This document shows positions 60,601 to 64,000 of a stretch of DNA of 64,000 nucleotides, piece by piece. Position 1 is the stretch's first letter, and every line of letters starts with the position of its first letter. The translations under genes were made by a program, and so were the position numbers. Origin of the DNA: Gorsachius magnificus (lineage: Eukaryota > Chordata > Aves > Pelecaniformes > Ardeidae); NCBI GenBank assembly GCA_034008185.1, contig CM067083.1, positions 116,644,837-116,708,836 on the forward strand, written 5' to 3'. A model generated the notes under the pieces. That model was not told where the DNA came from. It ran no database searches and was given only the letters and a program-made list of their open reading frames with translations.

Positions 60601-63600
60601 TAATAGCAATCATAGTCACAATGCTATATTACTTGAGTGAGCTGAAACATACCTCTATTTTTCTTATGCCTCTTCCAAACTGCTCTCACCTATAGGATAG
60701 TGAATAGTAACAAATATTAGACTGAAATATGTTTAACTTCTGAATCTTTTTGTATGAAACATGAATAATCAAACAGATTGACTGACAAAAATACTAGAAA
60801 CCACAACCTTGTGAAGCATTAGAATAAAGGAGCAGAAAAACACAAAAAGTGAATTATGCTTTGTTCACAGATATTCAGGTTTTTTGCTTTGAAACTGAAG
60901 TTGTTGGAATCTGAGAACAGAGTAGGCGTTGCAAATGCAAAGTCCTAAGAGGTGACTGATTGCTGAGAATGCATGGAAATGTATTCCAGTATCTAGTACT
61001 GAAACAGCTAAATACACAGATGATTTACACAAGTGATATTATGGCTTTATAAATGTACAGTTCTTTGTTATGAAAGCAGCCTCAACCCTTTTATCTTAAG
61101 GATTGAAGTAATCTTATTGTGTGATTTAATTAATTTTAAACGTTTGTACCATTACATTTACATGTCCACTGAATTTGCCTCTGAAGTAAATACCAAGAAC
61201 CGGACAGCTAACTAACAGCTTCAGTTTATAAAGGCAAGGTTCACAAATTCTTATTTCAAGTTTTTGCCTTATTTGAAACAAAAATAAATGGTCCAAATAA
61301 TTAAAGAAAATACTCCACCACAAACCAACAAAAAACAGGACAATGAATCCTTTGAGGAACAAGTTTTCCTTCGAGTCCTGATGATTGTAAGGCCTCTGTA
61401 CTTTCCTCTCTAAAATTCCACTGTACTTCACCAGATACGTTACAACTTCTCAGATTCCTAAATTCCCTTTATTGATTTTTGTAGCCTTTGCATTGTCAGT
61501 ACCATAACATGCTGGTTTTATTGTTTTCCCCAACTCTCCAGTTGGGTTATTGCATTCGTGTATCACTTTGAAATTTACAACCTATTTAATAGCATTTTTA
61601 TTTTTTATTATTTTGTTACTCCTACCTTTTAAAAGGATCTTAGGGAATATGTTTTATTTCTCTCCAAAATAAAAACAAACTAAAAAGATATATAGCTAAA
61701 TTATTGCTTTTATTTTCACCATAGAGAGTGATGAAAGAAAAATTATTTTAGATCAATGCAAATTACAACATAACAATAATATCAACAGTGTAAAGCCAGC
61801 TTTATGATCTGCCTGTTTCATATACTTCTGATCACAAATGATGAAAAGCAACTATTTGTGATCTTTGCTTTGCTATGTATCAGAAGAGCAGACTCATGTT
61901 GAAGTGTATGGATGTGGTGGCATATGTTAAAAGAGGAAAAGAGAGGGTAGGAGGAGAAAGAAAGAGATGTTGCTGTATGGTAGAATTAGGCTATTAAAAT
62001 GATGATGTCAAGCATTTTGGGCTGTAGTGGAATTCAATGTCACTAAATATGGATTCAGGTCTTCCAAATGGTGGATGAGAAATCTCATTTTTACAGCAAC
62101 TTTCAAGATTTCAGACCATGGTTTTGTTTCACAGTGGGAAGAAAACACAACTTTGCAAATAAGTTCTTTCAGCTGGAGATTTCTGGGGTAGTTAGTTAAC
62201 CTAAAATGTAAGACATCTACCACAAGGTCATGCTTAGCTGAATTAAGAGCATCATCATTGTGGTTTAGGTACAGCAAGGACTTCAGAATGATTCTCTAAC
62301 CATCACAGAAAAGTGACCCAGGTACGAGACCATTGAACAGTATACCAACTTTTTCCTCTCTCTTCTTGATGAAATTGTCATCTGAGGAGGCACATCAGAA
62401 ATGTTCAGCTTTAGCTAAATCTCATTTACATCAAAAAATGTTTGACTTCTCCAGCACTAAGACATTCACCCCTGTGTGTCCTTTTCACACCAGAGGCGGC
62501 TGTATACTGGCGAGGTAGGGGCATTCTCAGCCCATTTAGTCCTGAGGAGAAACATTTCAGAGCACTGGGAACTCATCAAAGCCTAGGTTGCATCCTAGGT
62601 TGCACTTGCTGTAGGTCAGTCTCAAGGCACATGAGTAGGACAAACTAAATAAGTATGTGCTGACTAAGTCCTTTAACGTGTGGTCTGAGGATAAGGACAG
62701 CAGAAATTTACCTCTGACTTCATTTAGTGGAGGGCAAATACTACCTCTACATCTGTCTCATGACTTAGCAAGACGTAAGTTTTCCAGATGGAGTCTATTT
62801 AATTGGGAAAAAGCCATGTGATGAAAGAGACTTACATTACAGTATTGACTAACAAGCTAAATGTATTATTTTTTCTTCTGAACTCATAAAACCACCCATC
62901 TGTAAAATTTCAGTCCATTTCCCTAAATGTAAGCGATTCAGTATTTTACAGTAAGAAATAATGACCATTTTCATTTATAAAGCGCCCCCTGCTAGCACAC
63001 TGTAGGTGCCACATGGATTAAGTCTAATCAGAACAACCAACAACAATTAAAACATCATTAAATATTCAATACACAAAAGCCCCCAAACCAAACAGAGCAG
63101 CATTATCATAAAAGTCATCTAAGTCTACAAACACAACATTAAAAGTTAGTGTAAATCTGCTGCCTATGTACATCTTTCACTTGCTTACATTTCATAGTAA
63201 GCTGCAAATAAAGCAAACATAAAACTCTGAAATTTCTGTGTCTTAGTCTGACTACAGTGTACAGCCCAGAGGCTCTGTGGAAACTGAATAAATATGGAAG
63301 GGATGACTCTGTTCAGTCCTTTACCTTTTACCAGGAGGATATCCCCTCTAGTTGGGTCATGGGATACCAGGAGCAGAAAAACTGGACTCATCAGAACTTC
63401 AAACAGAATTCTGTAAAACCAAAGCAACCAATCAGTCTGGATCACTTTTGGTTCATTCATGTTTTTGTGTGGTTTTCTGGGATGGAGGAAAGATTTGTTT
63501 ATTAACCACCTTCACTTCCTGAGGCAGTGGAGTATGGTGCCTAGAAGCACAGTGGGCAACACTAATCACAGTGACAATACCTTGATTTTAGAACCTGTTT

Positions 63601-64000
63601 TGTGTTTCTAATTTCACACTGAAGCTTAACCCAACTGGCAGGTTGGATCAGCAGAGAATTTTCTTCCTTGAGTTGGGTTAATGAGGACCATTAAAAAGCC
63701 CTCTTTTGCAGCAATTTACCAGGTTCCTTAGTCTTACAGGAGCTTGGAGATTAGTAATGCCCTTTAAATCACTTGACTTTAAATCAGGTGATCATAGTAT
63801 GGAGTCAGAGTTTGTATTTTCAAACAAAAAGACTTCCGTATTTCTTCTGTGAATCCTTCAGCTATGTACTGGATCTCATGGGAGAGTTTTGTTATTATAA
63901 ATCACAGTGAAATTAAGGAACTGGATTTCATGTTGTTGGCGAAGTACCAGAGTACCAAAAGTCTTTTTCAGTATTAAAGATAAAATACGTCCATAAACTC
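54666..64000. other. Unique AT-rich DNA, no gene seen
   Basis: More than 9 kb without CR1, exon or RNA gene that I can recognise. It includes an A run at about 56547-56560 and a short motif at 57817-57840 resembling segments elsewhere in the window. Frames of 60-106 codons (for example at 56160, 58670 and 62008) have no supported function. Confidence 0.5.

Noticed and set aside
1..64000. CRISPR array, bacterial operon, tRNA or rRNA
   Set aside because: No regularly spaced repeats, no dense coding and no recognisable RNA gene; the CR1 content shows a vertebrate, bird-like genome.

Overview
The window looks like noncoding DNA from a bird, intergenic or deep intronic. The sequence is AT-rich and full of stop codons in all frames. 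Its only clear repeat class is CR1 (chicken repeat 1) LINEs, several ending in the typical avian 3' tail of tandem attctatg/gattctatg units. No complete host gene, tRNA, rRNA or known small RNA was recognised. There are no bacterial operons, CRISPR arrays or insertion sequences. I found no convincing new multi-gene system.

Layout. 1-3.7 kb: a short CR1 tail (852-1037), a (TAC)/(CTG) microsatellite, a decayed older CR1 piece (1335-1690), a cysteine-rich terminal-exon-like structure on the minus strand (2305-2616), and a 1.07-kb decayed CR1 on the plus strand (2645-3716). 6.9-8.4 kb: a minus-strand CR1 keeping most of its reverse transcriptase frame, with a 98-bp CR1 tail nested inside it. 8.4-26 kb: mostly unique AT-rich DNA with a G-quadruplex-type C-run block, a 37-bp tandem duplication and a possible old LTR-like patch near 15.6-16.0 kb. 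26-28.7 kb: three plus-strand CR1 3' ends in a cluster. 30-32.6 kb: a diverged direct repeat of about 110 bp, a palindromic CA/TA microsatellite, and pyrimidine- and AT-rich tracts. 33.6-34.6 kb: a minus-strand CR1 with about 288 uninterrupted codons. 36.2-37.1 kb: a possible ancient LTR. 38.6-38.8 kb: an old CR1/L3-like tail. 44.2-45.9 kb: an ancient antisense CR1/L3-like LINE, visible only by scattered conserved reverse transcriptase motifs. 46-64 kb: unique AT-rich DNA with a few microsatellites.

The most interesting candidate for real host function is the minus-strand structure at 2305-2616. A splice-acceptor-like site leads into about 70 codons with seven cysteines, then a stop, an AATAAA signal and a GT-rich downstream element. 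I cannot assign it to a family. All CR1 frames are pseudogenes of dead, 5'-truncated copies. Repeat assignments rest on reading sequence and on general knowledge of CR1; no database search was run.
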